Notes: generated by a model not told the origin, from the letters alone. Positions 1 to 11,246 are shown, counted from the stretch's first letter. The stretch: DNA of 36,059 bases from an uncultured Nitrosospira sp. (GCA_900696505.1 CAADGJ010000199.1:1-36059), one strand, 5' to 3'. Made by a program: numbers and translations.

Positions 1-2
1 CG

Positions 3-1589
3 AGTGCCGGCACCCTGACGCTCGCTGGGGGCGCCGTCACGGCCGGGCAGGTGATTGCCGTCGCGGACATCACCGCCGGGAACCTGGTCTTCACCCCGGC
101 GGCCGACGCCACCGGCCCGGGCTACGCCAGCCTGGCCTTCTCCGTGCGGGATAGCAACGGCACCTACGATATCGCCCCCAACACCATCACGTTTGATGTC
201 ACGCCCGTCAACGATGCGCCGACCCTCTCCGCCAATACAGGGACCACGACAGCAGAGGGAGGAACCGATACCATCACAGCCACTGAGTTGGCCGTCACCG
301 ATGTGGACAACAGTGCCGCTCAGTTGACCTACTCGATCGGCACAGGGCCGACGTATGGCCGATTGGAGCTGACAACGGCACCCGGTATTTCTGCAACGAC
401 GTTTACCCAGGCCGATATCGCAGCCAATCGTCTCGTGTATGTCCACGAGGGGTCCGAAAGCACCGCCGACACCTTTACGTTTACGGTCAGTGATGGAGCG
501 GGCGGGTTGTTGGGAGCTACCAGCGTGACCCTGACGATCACGTCTGTCAACGATGCGCCGACGATCGTCAGCAACGGCGGCGGGGCCATGGCCGCCATCA
601 ACGTGGCGGAACACGTCAGCGCCGTCACAATCGTGGGTGCGGTCGATGCCGATCTACCGGCTCAGACGTTGACGTATAGCGTCAGTGGAGGGATCGACCA
701 GGCCCGCTTTACGATCGATGCCGCGACCGGTGCGCTCGAATTTTCAGTACCGCCGGACTTCGAATTGCCGACCGATGCCGACGGAGACAACGTGTATGTG
801 GTGGAGGTCCGTGTCACCGATAGTCAGGGCGCAACCGCCACACAAAGCGTTCACGTGACGGTGACGGACGTGCACGAGAGCAGCCCACCTGCGGCGCTGC
901 CGCCCTCTCTCGTACCAACCGTCCCGCCGGCCGTTTCCACGCCGACTCCGGCTGCCGCGCCGACCATATCGGAAACGACAGCCCTTGTAGTGAAACTGGT
1001 TGCGCCTGACGCGCGGGTATCGTTCGGAGAGTCCGGCGTTCGTTCCGCGCAGCAGCCTTCCGGGAGCGGGGCATTCAGACCGGAAGAAATGCGGGCGAAT
1101 GCAGCCGTCACGCAACGTGAGAATTCTGAGGGGAGACCTGTCGATCAGCCTCCGACGGCGTTCCTCGCGTTTTCCGTAGAAGACACCCATATCGAGGAGC
1201 GGGAGAAACCACTTTCGCCGGCCGTGCTGAGCGAACTGCTGTTTGCCAAGTTGGATGCGGTGATCGAGGAATTGGAAGAAGCGGTTGCAACCGATGTCGC
1301 GGAGCAGGTGCACGTCACCAGAATCGCAGCCGCTACCGGCGTGACGCTGTCCGTCGGGTTCGTCGCCTGGGCCTTGCGGAGCACGGTGCTGCTGGCGAGC
1401 CTCTTTGGGACCCTCCCGGCTTGGCAGACCATCGATCCCCTGCCGGTGCTTGCGTCGCATCGCAGTGAGCGAACGAAACGCAAAAGCCTGCAGGAAAATG
1501 CGGCGCGCGCGGAGCAGGTCGAGTACCGAGGGCTGCACAAGATATTCGATGGGAAAGAGGGACGGCTTCCCGGCTCGGGCGAAGCCTGA
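3..1589 (+). CDS. C-terminal part of a cadherin-like/tandem-repeat surface protein (5' end outside the window)
   Basis: Frame is open from the first codons of the window (SAGTLTLAGGAVTAGQ...). Repeated 'VNDAPT' motifs and cadherin-type 'GxxxxxxxDFExP...YxVxVxVTDSxG'. Near the C-terminus a hydrophobic segment (VTLSVGFVAWALRSTVLLASLFGTLPAWQTIDPLPVL) is followed by a basic tail. Confidence 0.8.
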   Translation, partial: SAGTLTLAGGAVTAGQVIAVADITAGNLVFTPAADATGPGYASLAFSVRDSNGTYDIAPNTITFDVTPVNDAPTLSANTGTTTAEGGTDTITATELAVTDVDNSAAQLTYSIGTGPTYGRLELTTAPGISATTFTQADIAANRLVYVHEGSESTADTFTFTVSDGAGGLLGATSVTLTITSVNDAPTIVSNGGGAMAAINVAEHVSAVTIVGAVDADLPAQTLTYSVSGGIDQARFTIDAATGALEFSVPPDFELPTDADGDNVYVVEVRVTDSQGATATQSVHVTVTDVHESSPPAALPPSLVPTVPPAVSTPTPAAAPTISETTALVVKLVAPDARVSFGESGVRSAQQPSGSGAFRPEEMRANAAVTQRENSEGRPVDQPPTAFLAFSVEDTHIEEREKPLSPAVLSELLFAKLDAVIEELEEAVATDVAEQVHVTRIAAATGVTLSVGFVAWALRSTVLLASLFGTLPAWQTIDPLPVLASHRSERTKRKSLQENAARAEQVEYRGLHKIFDGKEGRLPGSGEA

Positions 1590-1598
1590 TACGCGACG

Positions 1599-3521
1599 AT
1601 GCGACGCTTTTCACCGCTCATTCTCCTGAGCATCGGGCTCGTCAGCCTCACTGTCAGTATCATGCTGGCGGGCGACGCCCTCATGGGATTGATTCCCAAC
1701 GAGCAACAGCAGCTCTTTCACCAACGAAAATCCCTGAGCGAAACCCTGGCTGTGCAATATTCGTTGTTGGTCCAACAGGGCGACATCGAGACGATCGACT
1801 TCGCATTGCGGGCGCTGGTGGAACGAAGCGCCGATGTCGAAGGCGCGGCGTTGGTCACCAGCGAAGGGAAGACGTTGGCGCAGGCGGGTGTCATGCATGA
1901 GAACGAGGGGAAGGGGGGACATCAATCGTCTACGCCGACCCGCATTCGCGTGCCGATTTATCAAGGTACAGGCCTGTGGGGCGTACTGCATGTCTCGTTT
2001 CGTGGTGTGCCGAACACGAACCGCTGGGCCTCGTGGGGATGGTTGTCGGAGACCTGGGTCCGATTCGTGCTCTTTGTCGCCGTGGCGGGCTTTCCCGCCT
2101 ACTGGCTGTTGATGAAGCGGGTCCTTCGCCATCTGGACCCGTCGAAGGTGGTGCCTCCGAGGGTGAAGGCTGCGCTCGACACCTTGGCCGAAGGTGTCGT
2201 CATGCTTGATCTGGATGGCACCATCGTCCTTGCCAATGTATCGTTTGCCGTTCGTGTCGGCTGCGAGACCGACTCGCTAATCGGACACTCGCTCTCCAGC
2301 CTGTCCTGGGGGGCCGTCGAAGAACCGTCGCTTCCGTGGAGCCAGGTTCTCAAGTCGAACGCTGGGCGAGCCGAAAAGAAGATGAGCTGCGTCCTCCCGA
2401 ACGGGGAGATCAAGCGGTTTGTGGTCCATGCCGCGGCGATTCTGGGCGAGCAGGGTGAGTTGCGCGGATGCATGGCGTCGTTCAGCGACATCACTGAATT
2501 GGAGCAAGCCAACGATCAACTGCGACGAGCCATCGGCGAATTGGAATCGTCGAGAACGCAGGTGATGCGGCAAAACGACGAGTTGGAAGTGACGAATGCG
2601 ACCTTGCAGCACGAAATCCAGGAACGGCAGAAAATTCAGATGGAACGCGAACTGTTGAGCAAGAAACTCATGGAAACGTCTCGCCGGGTCGGAATGGCCG
2701 ATGTGGCGTCGACGGTACTGCACAATGTCGGGAACGTGTTGAACAGCGTCAATGTTTCCGTGGAGGTCGTCGGGAAGACGCTCAGGCAATCACCCGTTCA
2801 CGATGTGGCGCTGCTGGCTGCACTACTGCGGGAGCATCGCGGCGACATGGCCGAGTTTCTCACCCATGATCCCAAAGGCCAGCAGATTCCCTCGTATCTC
2901 ACGATGGTGGCAGAAGCGGTCGTCCAGAATTCGGCGGTCGTGGAGAAAGAATTGAGCGCTCTGGGCAAATACATCGACCATATCCGCCACGTCGTGACTC
3001 GGCAGGTGGATCTTGCGCGTCCGGGCGAGATGGTCCTGGAGCCGGTGCTGTTTGCGGATGTGTTCGACCAGGCGCTTGAGATCAATCGGGTGGCCCTGGA
3101 AAAAGCTGGTATCGCAATCGTGCAAGAATATGCGCAGCTGCCTCCTGGGATGACGGATCAACATCAAGTTTTGCAGATTCTGGTCAATCTCGTGACCAAC
3201 GCTAAGAACGCCATGATCGAGGCTGCGCCGGGCATACACCCGCACCGTTTGCTGCTCCGGTTGGGAACGGCCGCCGATCGTCCGGGGTATGTGCGCTTCG
3301 AGGTCATCGATACCGGCGTCGGCATCGCCCCGGCGAACCTGCCTCGCCTGTTTACGCAAGGGTTTACGACGCGCAAGGAAGGCCATGGCATCGGTCTCCA
3401 TAGCGCGGCGCTGGCCGCGAAAAAGTTGGGTGGGTCGTTACGCGCGTCCAGCCCTGGAGAGGGCCTTGGAGCCACGTTCACGTTGGATCTGCCCATCCAG
3501 GCACTGGAGGTGGCGGCATGA
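1599..3521 (+). CDS. Membrane-associated PAS-domain sensor histidine kinase
   Basis: N-terminal TM ([19 protein letters not shown]), second TM ([17 protein letters not shown]), PAS-like region, and HATPase motifs [34 protein letters not shown]. Confidence 0.85.
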   Translation: MRRFSPLILLSIGLVSLTVSIMLAGDALMGLIPNEQQQLFHQRKSLSETLAVQYSLLVQQGDIETIDFALRALVERSADVEGAALVTSEGKTLAQAGVMHENEGKGGHQSSTPTRIRVPIYQGTGLWGVLHVSFRGVPNTNRWASWGWLSETWVRFVLFVAVAGFPAYWLLMKRVLRHLDPSKVVPPRVKAALDTLAEGVVMLDLDGTIVLANVSFAVRVGCETDSLIGHSLSSLSWGAVEEPSLPWSQVLKSNAGRAEKKMSCVLPNGEIKRFVVHAAAILGEQGELRGCMASFSDITELEQANDQLRRAIGELESSRTQVMRQNDELEVTNATLQHEIQERQKIQMERELLSKKLMETSRRVGMADVASTVLHNVGNVLNSVNVSVEVVGKTLRQSPVHDVALLAALLREHRGDMAEFLTHDPKGQQIPSYLTMVAEAVVQNSAVVEKELSALGKYIDHIRHVVTRQVDLARPGEMVLEPVLFADVFDQALEINRVALEKAGIAIVQEYAQLPPGMTDQHQVLQILVNLVTNAKNAMIEAAPGIHPHRLLLRLGTAADRPGYVRFEVIDTGVGIAPANLPRLFTQGFTTRKEGHGIGLHSAALAAKKLGGSLRASSPGEGLGATFTLDLPIQALEVAA

Positions 3522-3645
3522 CCCGATTGGTGCGGCCTCATTTCCCTTGTGTCCGCTCCGGCACGGAAGGGATGCGGCATGCCGCGCATGCGTGTGTGGG
3601 TTGCAGGCGGATGCGGCGTCGCCCAGCCGCGAACGGAGGTGTTCG

Positions 3646-5511
3646 GTGACAAGCAGCATGAAAGACACTCCCCCGAATCGGCGGATTATCGTGATCGACG
3701 ACAACCCGTCGATTCACGATGATTTCCGAAAGATCCTTATTCCGCCTGCCATGAATACGGATCTCCACCTGTTGCGTTCGTCTCTGTTCGGGGCCGCTGC
3801 CGTCAGCGGACAACCTGAACGGTTTGAAGTGGATTTCGCACAGCAAGGGCGGCAAGGGTATGGCCAGATTCTGCGCGCACGAAGCGAGGGGCACCCCTAT
3901 GCGTTGGCGGTCGTCGATATGCGCATGCCGCCGGGGTGGGACGGCCTGGAGACGATCGAGCATATTTGGGAGGCCGATCCGGAGATCCAGGTCGTGATCT
4001 GCACGGCCTTTGCGGATCATCCGTGGGAGGAGATCGCCAAACGGCTGGGAAAGACCGATCGTCTGTTGATTCTCCGCAAGCCATTTGACCCAGTGGAGGT
4101 TGAGCAGTTGGCGACATCGCTCACGCGGAAATGGGAACTTGCGCGTCGCGTTCGTCTCCAAGTCGATGATTTGTCTGCCTTGGTTGAGGCGCGCACCCGG
4201 GAGTTGCAGGAGGCGAACACCCGATTAGAGCGAGATGTGGCCTTGCGGACGGCCGAGCTGTCAGATCGCAATGCGCAACTGGAGCGCCTTGTCGGGGAAC
4301 TACAATGTGCGAAAGAGGCGGCAGACCATGCCAATCGTGCGAAATCACAGTTTCTGGCGCGTATGAGCCATGAAATTCGTACACCGATGAATGGCATTCT
4401 TGGTATGACGGAATTGCTGCTCACTACCTCACTGACGAGTCAGCAGCAACACTTTACGGAGACGATCATGCAGTCGGGCCGCTCGCTGCTGTCGGTCATC
4501 AACGACATTCTCGACTTTTCACGTATCGAAGCCGGCAAGTTCGAATTGCTCCCGGACGATTTCAATCTGCCGAGTGCGGTGCAAGGCATCGTCACATTGC
4601 TGAAGGAGTCCGCTACCCGCAAGCACATCGGGCTCCGCTGCGTGATACACGATGAGCTTCCAAGCATGGTGCACGGCGATGCCGGTCGGTTACGGCAGAT
4701 GCTCATCAACCTGGTCGGCAATGCGGTGAAGTTTACGGAGCGGGGAGAGGTCGTCATTCACGTGTGGCCGGCCGCGCCGGTGTCGGATGGGATGGAGGTA
4801 ATGTTCGAGGTGATCGATACCGGGATCGGCATCGCGCAGGAGGCGCAAACACGCATATTCGATCCATTCGATCAGGCGGATTCCTCTATGACACGACGTT
4901 TCGGCGGCACCGGCTTGGGTTTGGCCATCGTCAATGAAATTGCCAAGATGATGGGGGGGCGTGTGTGGGTCCGGAGCGAACTCGGAAAAGGCTCCACGTT
5001 CGGGTTCTCCGTCCGGTTTGCCGCCGGCGGGAAGCCGGTCGACTCCGGTGCTTCGGTCGCGCAGAGGGAAGCGATGGCGGGCCCGCCCCTGGCCAGCGAA
5101 TCGGGCCCCGTTTCACCCTTGAGTATTCTGTTGGCCGAAGATGATCCGGTCAATCGGGAGGTCATTCTGGGAATGTTGGAGTTTTGCGGATACCGCGCGG
5201 ACGTGGTGGAAAACGGCCGAGAGGCTCTCGACATGCTGGCGGCTATGGCCTATGACATTGTGTTGATGGATTGCCAGATGCCGGAGTTGGACGGGTATGG
5301 CGCCACCGCAGAAATACGCCGCCGGAGCGCCGCATGGCCCAATGGGCGAGGCCCCACGATCATCGCGTTGACGGCGCATGCGACCCAGGGAGACCGCGAG
5401 GCCTGCCTGGCGGCCGGCATGGACGACTACCTGTCGAAACCGGTACGCATGGAAGACCTGACAGTCATGCTGCAGGTTTGGGCAGCGAAGATCCGGAAGC
5501 AGGCGGCCTGA
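3646..5511 (+). CDS. Hybrid two-component protein: receiver, histidine kinase, receiver
   Basis: GTG start at 3646 preceded by GGAGGT. N-terminal receiver-like [16 protein letters not shown]; HisKA '[24 protein letters not shown]'; HATPase '[10 protein letters not shown]', 'DTGIGI', '[10 protein letters not shown]'; C-terminal receiver '[13 protein letters not shown]...[18 protein letters not shown]...ALTAHA...DDYLSKPV'. Confidence 0.88.
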   Translation: MTSSMKDTPPNRRIIVIDDNPSIHDDFRKILIPPAMNTDLHLLRSSLFGAAAVSGQPERFEVDFAQQGRQGYGQILRARSEGHPYALAVVDMRMPPGWDGLETIEHIWEADPEIQVVICTAFADHPWEEIAKRLGKTDRLLILRKPFDPVEVEQLATSLTRKWELARRVRLQVDDLSALVEARTRELQEANTRLERDVALRTAELSDRNAQLERLVGELQCAKEAADHANRAKSQFLARMSHEIRTPMNGILGMTELLLTTSLTSQQQHFTETIMQSGRSLLSVINDILDFSRIEAGKFELLPDDFNLPSAVQGIVTLLKESATRKHIGLRCVIHDELPSMVHGDAGRLRQMLINLVGNAVKFTERGEVVIHVWPAAPVSDGMEVMFEVIDTGIGIAQEAQTRIFDPFDQADSSMTRRFGGTGLGLAIVNEIAKMMGGRVWVRSELGKGSTFGFSVRFAAGGKPVDSGASVAQREAMAGPPLASESGPVSPLSILLAEDDPVNREVILGMLEFCGYRADVVENGREALDMLAAMAYDIVLMDCQMPELDGYGATAEIRRRSAAWPNGRGPTIIALTAHATQGDREACLAAGMDDYLSKPVRMEDLTVMLQVWAAKIRKQAA

Positions 5512-5632
5512 GGCTGGGTCTATTCTCAGATCCGAGGCCCGGCTTTAGAAACGTCAGTCCGGAACCGATACAGATAGCCAGGGGCTTCGCAACGGTCGCA
5601 CGCAACGCGCGCTGCAAGGAGGATCGTCCATC

Positions 5633-6490
5633 ATGGCATCGGCGCAAGAATTGGTTCAGTCCTGTTCAAACGTCTTCACCCTGCCGGAAATCTATTTTCG
5701 TGTCCGCGATGTGGTCGATAATCCTCAGTCCACCATGGACGACCTGGCGAAAGTCCTCAAGATGGACCCGGCCATTTCCGCCCGCGTGCTGAAGATCGTC
5801 AACAGTCCTCTCTACGGCTTTCCGAAACAAGTTGATACGGTAACCCGGGCCGTCAATTTGCTTGGCATGCAGGCGGTTCGCGATCTTGTCACCGCGACGA
5901 CGGTCGGCCGCAGCTTCAGTGGCATGACCGTCCAGATCATGGATCTCTCCGCTTATTGGCGGAAAAGCGTGCTCTGCGCATTGATGGCGGGCAAGATTGC
6001 CAAAGCCTGCGGGATCGAAGACAGCGAGCGGTTTTTCATCGAAGGTCTGCTTCGCGACATCGGGCACCTGGTGCTGTACCAGACAATTCCCGAACGGGCG
6101 CAATCGGCATTGATCGAAGCCGGTAATTTGGGCGAACCGCTGGCGGAAGTCGAGCAATCGAATTTCGGATGTGATTTCACGGAAGTCGGCGCGGAGCTCA
6201 TTCATTCCTGGGGTATGCCTGTTCAAATCGAGCAGGCGATCCGTCACCAGTTATGCCCCGACGATGCGGGTGACTATGCCATGCACGCCTCCATCGTCCA
6301 CCTTGCCGGGGTGGTGGCCGATCATAACGAATTGCATCCGGCCGTTGCCCCTCCAGAGGTCTCGTTTCATGCGTCCGCGTTGCAGTCCACCCGGTTTAAC
6401 GTCAGCGAGCGGCCGGCCCTGCTCAACGAGGCGCTCGATCAATTGCAGGACACGGTGAAACTGTTCAGCCCTGTCGCAATGGCAGCCTAG
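5633..6490 (+). CDS. HDOD domain-containing protein
   Basis: 'ARVLKIVNSPLYGFPKQVDTVTRAVNLLGMQAVRDLV' is typical HDOD; 'FIEGLLRDIGHLVLY' follows. Confidence 0.85.
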   Translation: MASAQELVQSCSNVFTLPEIYFRVRDVVDNPQSTMDDLAKVLKMDPAISARVLKIVNSPLYGFPKQVDTVTRAVNLLGMQAVRDLVTATTVGRSFSGMTVQIMDLSAYWRKSVLCALMAGKIAKACGIEDSERFFIEGLLRDIGHLVLYQTIPERAQSALIEAGNLGEPLAEVEQSNFGCDFTEVGAELIHSWGMPVQIEQAIRHQLCPDDAGDYAMHASIVHLAGVVADHNELHPAVAPPEVSFHASALQSTRFNVSERPALLNEALDQLQDTVKLFSPVAMAA

Positions 6491-6515
6491 TCTTCAGCTC
6501 AGTATCGAACAATCC

Positions 6516-6550
6516 GCCGGCAACGCCATCTTTCCGAAGGCGTCGCCGGC
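6516..6550. terminator. GC-rich stem-loop downstream of the HDOD gene
   Basis: GCCGGCAACGCC (6516-6527) pairs with GGCGTCGCCGGC (6539-6550), 11 of 12 positions; 11-nt loop. No clear T tract. Confidence 0.4.
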
Positions 6551-6773
6551 GACATCCCACGCCACGTAACTCTTTCTCTTCACCTCGATCACGACACCAT
6601 CGGTTGCTGCTCCAACGCCCTCGTACATCCGTTTTTGATGGGTGACTGATACGTTCTCTGATCCCTTCGCTTGACCAGCGCTGCCAAGACGCGTACACAA
6701 GCACCCTAACCAGCCAGACAAGATCCGATGCAGATAGGTCATCTGTTTGCTCGCGTTCGGAAGGAGTATCCCT

Positions 6774-7469
6774 ATGCCGGCGACTCCACATAGTGAAAAA
6801 CATTTCACGGCCACGGCGACGGTGCGCGATATCGTCATCGGCATGGCCGACGGGTTGACGGTCCCCTTTGCCCTGGCCGCCGGATTGTCGGGTGCGGTGG
6901 CTTCGTCCGCTTTAGTAGTTACGGCGGGATTGGCGGAAATCGCCGCCGGCTCGATCGCGATGGGGCTGGGCGGATATCTCGCGGCCAAGACCGATCTTGA
7001 GCATTACGCTGCTGAACGCAAGCGAGAAGTGCGAGAGACTGAGCATATTCCCGAAACGGAGGCCGAGGAGGTGGCCGAGATTTTTCGTGGCTACGGGTTG
7101 CGCGATGAACACATTGCTCCGCTGATCGCCTCCCTTCGAGCCAACCCCCGCCGGTGGGTCGACTTCATGATGCGGTTTGAGTTGGGATTGGAAGAACCGG
7201 ATCCGGCGCGTGCCAGGTCGAGCGCCTGGACGATTGCGCTCTCGTATGTGATCGGGGGATTGATTCCGTTGTTGCCCTACATGGTGTTCCACGAGATTGC
7301 GACGGCGCTGTGGTGGTCGATTGCCGTGACGCCCGTGGCCTTGTTTGTTTTCGGATACGTGAAAAGTGGATTGACCGGTGTGCCGCCCTGGCGTGGCGGA
7401 GTCCAAACGGTGTTCGTCGGAGGACTCGCGGCAGCGGCGGCCTTCGGAATCGCGAGACTCCTGGGCTGA
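6774..7469 (+). CDS. VIT1/CCC1-type (Fe2+/Mn2+) transporter family protein
   Basis: 'VRDIVIGMADGLTVPFALAAGLSGAVASSALVVTAGLAEIAAGSIAMGLGGYLAAKTDLEHY' is the VIT1/CCC1 signature. ATG at 6774 preceded by AAGGAG. Confidence 0.85.
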   Translation: MPATPHSEKHFTATATVRDIVIGMADGLTVPFALAAGLSGAVASSALVVTAGLAEIAAGSIAMGLGGYLAAKTDLEHYAAERKREVRETEHIPETEAEEVAEIFRGYGLRDEHIAPLIASLRANPRRWVDFMMRFELGLEEPDPARARSSAWTIALSYVIGGLIPLLPYMVFHEIATALWWSIAVTPVALFVFGYVKSGLTGVPPWRGGVQTVFVGGLAAAAAFGIARLLG

Positions 7470-7517
7470 ACAGACAGTGCGTTTACTTTCCTTCCTCCGC
7501 CTCGTTAGACTGCGCGC

Positions 7518-9263
7518 ATGACTCTCGACCAACCGTCTTCCGGCGCGTCTGCCGGGACTACTTCGACAGATCCAATCGACCGCGTGATCGCCTATCACAT
7601 TCGAACCAAGCATCATTTCAATCAATACGCGCGATCGTTGGGATTTCTGGATTGGGCGAACCAACCCAATCCGTTTCGGCGGTTTGAGGGTGCGCAACTG
7701 ATCCGTTTACCGTTGCTGAGCCCGGATGACGATCCGCAGTCGCCCTCTTACGATGCTCTCTATCAACCAGGCGCAGTGGCCTCCCGGCCATTGACCATCA
7801 AGACGATCTCACGGTTTTTTGAACTGGCGCTCGGGCTGTCGGCCTGGAAGCGAGCAGGGGAGTCGGAGTGGGCCCTTCGCAGCAATCCTTCGTCCGGCAA
7901 TCTGCATCCGACCGAAGGCTATGTGATCGTTCCGCCAATCGATGGCTTGGATCTGCCGCCCGGCCTCTATCACTATGCAGCCAAGGAACATGGCTTGGAG
8001 TTCCGCGCGGGCTTTCCGTCCGGGAAGATCACACAGCTGCTCGAGCCCTTTCCGGACGGCGCATTTTTGTTCGGCCTCAGTTCCGTCCATTGGCGCGAAG
8101 CCTGGAAGTATGGAGAGCGGGCCTTTCGCTATTGCAATCACGACGTGGGGCACGCCCTTGGATCCGCGCGTATCGCCGCGGCGACGCTTGGGTGGAGGAT
8201 GGTGCTCCTGGACGGGGTGGAACAAAATCAGGTCGCGCGGCTGTTGGGCACCCATCGCCAGGAGGATTTTGGTGAGGCCGAACCGGAGTATCCCGACTGT
8301 CTTGCCGTGATCTGGCCTTCACCCAACATGAAGCACGATGTTCAAAACCTGCCGTTGGGTGTGGATCAAACGGTGGTGAAGGATCTGGCGCCGGGACCAT
8401 GGCATGGCCATGCGAACCTATTGAGTCGCGAGCATGGCGTGCATTGGGAAGCGATCGACGAAGCGGCGGAGGCCTCATGGAAAACAGGTGAAGAGCGCCT
8501 GGTGGTGTCTCTCCCCGTTGATCCGCCCGTGCATTCGGAACCACGTCACAACCCACAAGCCACGCGCGGCGCCGCGACCATCATCAGACAGCGTCGCAGC
8601 GCCGTGTCGTTCGATGGCCGCACGGCAATTTCCAGCGCTACGTTTTTTCAGATTCTCCTTCGGCTGATACCTCACGCCAGCCAACCGCAACTGGCCCGGC
8701 CCATGCCGTGGGATCTCTTGCCCTGGGACCCGGCGATTCATCTCCTGTTGTTCGTGCACCGGGTGGAGGGCCTGACGCCGGGCCTCTATGTGATGGCGCG
8801 GGATGCGAAGAAGCTGCCGCTTCTGCAGCAGGCGATGAATCCTGAATTGGAGTGGACCCCGGTGCCTGGGTGTCCGACAGATCTTCCGCTGTACTGGCTG
8901 CTGCAAGGCAATGCGCAACGCCTGGCTGCCCAAGTCAGTTGTCATCAAGGCATCGCCGGTGACAGCGCGTTTTCACTCGGCATGTTGGCCGAATTTGAGG
9001 GGCGCTTGCGGCAGGGCGGGGCTTGGTGGTATCCACGCCTTTTCTGGGAAGCGGGGCTGGTCGGGCAGGTATTGTATCTCGAGGCAGAAGCAGCCGGCGT
9101 GCGAGGGACGGGCATCGGCTGTTATTTTGATGATCCGGTGCACGAGATCGTCGGCATCAAGGACTTGACGCTGCAATCACTCTATCACTTTACCATTGGT
9201 GGACCGGTGGACGACGGGCGGCTGCTGACCTTGCCTGCCTACTACCACCTCCAGCGCGGGTGA
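7518..9263 (+). CDS. SagB-type/nitroreductase-family protein with two tandem domains
   Basis: First unit 'SSGNLHPTEGYVIVPP...PGLYHY...'; second unit 'RRSAVSFDGRTAISSATFFQILLRL...GLYVMARD...YLEAEAAGVRGTGIGCYFDD'. Confidence 0.8.
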   Translation: MTLDQPSSGASAGTTSTDPIDRVIAYHIRTKHHFNQYARSLGFLDWANQPNPFRRFEGAQLIRLPLLSPDDDPQSPSYDALYQPGAVASRPLTIKTISRFFELALGLSAWKRAGESEWALRSNPSSGNLHPTEGYVIVPPIDGLDLPPGLYHYAAKEHGLEFRAGFPSGKITQLLEPFPDGAFLFGLSSVHWREAWKYGERAFRYCNHDVGHALGSARIAAATLGWRMVLLDGVEQNQVARLLGTHRQEDFGEAEPEYPDCLAVIWPSPNMKHDVQNLPLGVDQTVVKDLAPGPWHGHANLLSREHGVHWEAIDEAAEASWKTGEERLVVSLPVDPPVHSEPRHNPQATRGAATIIRQRRSAVSFDGRTAISSATFFQILLRLIPHASQPQLARPMPWDLLPWDPAIHLLLFVHRVEGLTPGLYVMARDAKKLPLLQQAMNPELEWTPVPGCPTDLPLYWLLQGNAQRLAAQVSCHQGIAGDSAFSLGMLAEFEGRLRQGGAWWYPRLFWEAGLVGQVLYLEAEAAGVRGTGIGCYFDDPVHEIVGIKDLTLQSLYHFTIGGPVDDGRLLTLPAYYHLQRG

Positions 9264-9328
9264 TTGCACCGCAGTAATTTACCGCACGTAGTGTGAACGA
9301 AAGACGAACGACGAGGAACGAATTCATT

Positions 9329-10186
9329 ATGTTCAAGATCAAGAAGAAGATCGAGAAGCCAAAGCCGCCGATTCTGTACAACGTGATCGAGGATTACTCG
9401 GAATTCGATGCGCCGGGAAACGTCACGGTGTGCGCCATGACCTTGCCGGAAGATCTGGCGGCGCATGCGAAGATCCTGGCGGAAAGTTACGATGTGCCGT
9501 TGGAGCAGATGCTGCAGCTCCTGACAGACGGGGGCGTATACGTGTATCCCCAAGTGGGGGGCCTGCTCACACGGGGGCTCTTTGCCTGCCGGGTGGATCC
9601 GGCGGGGGCTTCTCCCAAGCAGACCTGGGTGCTGGATCTCATGCAGTTCGCCGAAGCGGAGCAATGGGCCAGGGCGCGCGCCGTCTCCTTGATCGATGCC
9701 GCCGGAGAGATCTTTTACCGGACACTGCCGGAGGAATTAAAAACCAAACTTGCCCAGAAAAATCTTGGCCTCGATTACCGTACGCTGGATCGCGCCGTGG
9801 CCAAAGGTGGCGACATCAAGTTCATCGATTTCAGGAAAGACTGGTCTCCCCATTTCAAACGGTTGTGCATTATGCCCGATGGGCGTCTCGTGGAAACCGG
9901 CGGGCTGGAGGAATTTGCCCAATTGCATCAGATTACGGTGCCGCAGGCGAAAAAGCTGGTTGAAGAAGGGGGAACGATGGATGTCGCCGGCGGTGAAGTC
10001 CTGGCCTGCCAGATTGTGAACGGCCAGCCTGCGGTCGCGCGGTTCAGTGCGAAGAACTATGCCAAGGCCAAAGAGTTGGTCGCTGCCAAAGGGCTGCATA
10101 TCATGGATGCGCTCAGTGAGGTGGCGTACAACGATTCCGTCATGATGCGTACGCTGCAGCGCAAGGACTTGGGCGGCCGGATCTAA
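9329..10186 (+). CDS. Conserved hypothetical protein
   Basis: Long ORF with ATG at 9329 (MFKIKKKIEKPKPPILYNVIEDY...). No family recognised. Confidence 0.6.
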   Translation: MFKIKKKIEKPKPPILYNVIEDYSEFDAPGNVTVCAMTLPEDLAAHAKILAESYDVPLEQMLQLLTDGGVYVYPQVGGLLTRGLFACRVDPAGASPKQTWVLDLMQFAEAEQWARARAVSLIDAAGEIFYRTLPEELKTKLAQKNLGLDYRTLDRAVAKGGDIKFIDFRKDWSPHFKRLCIMPDGRLVETGGLEEFAQLHQITVPQAKKLVEEGGTMDVAGGEVLACQIVNGQPAVARFSAKNYAKAKELVAAKGLHIMDALSEVAYNDSVMMRTLQRKDLGGRI

Positions 10187-10256
10187 TTTATGCCGTACCA
10201 TCGCCGGGCCGGCCTGCCGTTCCCTTCAAACATTCAGCGCACCGGAGGTCTGTGTC

Positions 10257-10673
10257 ATGAGGCAAATCGCTTGTCTCTCTGTTCTAGGTCTCGTGCTTTC
10301 CGGCTGCGCTGCCCCCAAACCCATTCTGTATCCCAATGCTCACTACCAGCAAGTCGGGGCCGATGCTGCGCAGGCTGATATCCAGGATTGCATGGCGCTG
10401 GCGAAGGAGGCCGGGGCGTCTTCCAGTGAAGGCAAGACGGCCCAGGTCGCGACGGGGACAGTGGGAGGCGGCGCTGTCGGTTCTGCGGCCGGAGCGGTGG
10501 GCGGAGCCATTCTCGGACACCCGGGACGGGGTGCAATGGTCGGCGCAGCCAGCGGCGCTACCGCGGGGTTTTTGCGAGGACTGTTCAAACGGTCTCCGCC
10601 CGGCGCGGCGTTTACGAATTATGTCGATCGGTGCTTACGAGACCGGGGCTATGACCCGACAGGCTGGCAATAA
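10257..10673 (+). CDS. Glycine-zipper family lipoprotein
   Basis: Lipobox-like 'LGLVLSGCAAPKP'; glycine zipper 'GTVGGGAVGSAAGAVGGAILGHPGRGAMVGAASGATAGF'. Confidence 0.8.
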   Translation: MRQIACLSVLGLVLSGCAAPKPILYPNAHYQQVGADAAQADIQDCMALAKEAGASSSEGKTAQVATGTVGGGAVGSAAGAVGGAILGHPGRGAMVGAASGATAGFLRGLFKRSPPGAAFTNYVDRCLRDRGYDPTGWQ

Positions 10674-10675
10674 TC

Positions 10676-11122
10676 TTATGCGGCCGGTTCGACCACTGCT
10701 GACGCATTCTTTCTGATATACACTTCCCCCGCTTTCATCCCCAGGTATGCGCCCAAGACATTGTCCAGCAGGTCGAGCAGCGACGTGCTGCGGTTATGAC
10801 AATAGACCTGGTAGTACTCGATGCTGAAGGACAGCGCAAAGGCCATCAACAACAGATGGCGCGGAGAAAGAGGTTTGCCTTCCAGGCCGCGAAGCGCGTA
10901 GAGCAGGCCGAAGGGAACGAAGAGCAGGATATTGGCGACCGCATCGAAGGCAAGATCCAGCAGGATCGCCGGGGAACTCAATTGATCCGGCGTCGGCACC
11001 CAACGAATATATTGCCAATGCGCATGGCCGACGAAGTTATGGAGAGGCAGGATGCCCACGAGCACAATCAGCATGCTCCAGGCACACCAGAGACGCCATG
11101 CGCGAGTGGGGGTTAGAAACAC
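10676..11122 (-). CDS. VanZ-like family protein
   Basis: 'AVANILLFVPFGLLYALRG...FSIEYYQVYCHNRSTSLLDLLDNVLGAYLGM' is VanZ-like. Confidence 0.8.
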   Translation of the reverse strand: MFLTPTRAWRLWCAWSMLIVLVGILPLHNFVGHAHWQYIRWVPTPDQLSSPAILLDLAFDAVANILLFVPFGLLYALRGLEGKPLSPRHLLLMAFALSFSIEYYQVYCHNRSTSLLDLLDNVLGAYLGMKAGEVYIRKNASAVVEPAA

Positions 11123-11246
11123 GAGAACCTGGCTGTGGGGGTCTGCTGCACGGTGAATTCTTGCAGAAGCAGCGGCGGTGATTCCAGTAGTTTTTCCCGG
11201 GAGTGACGAGTGCGTCAGGTGAGCCGGCGGATTGGCCGGTGCGAGG

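Noticed and set aside
744-1538. Long minus-strand ORFs antisense to the repeat protein and kinase genes (also e.g. 19490-20413, 24644-25849, 33372-34460)
   Set aside because: They overlap well-supported plus-strand genes and read as low-complexity Arg/Pro/His-rich translations typical of the antisense frame of GC-rich genes.
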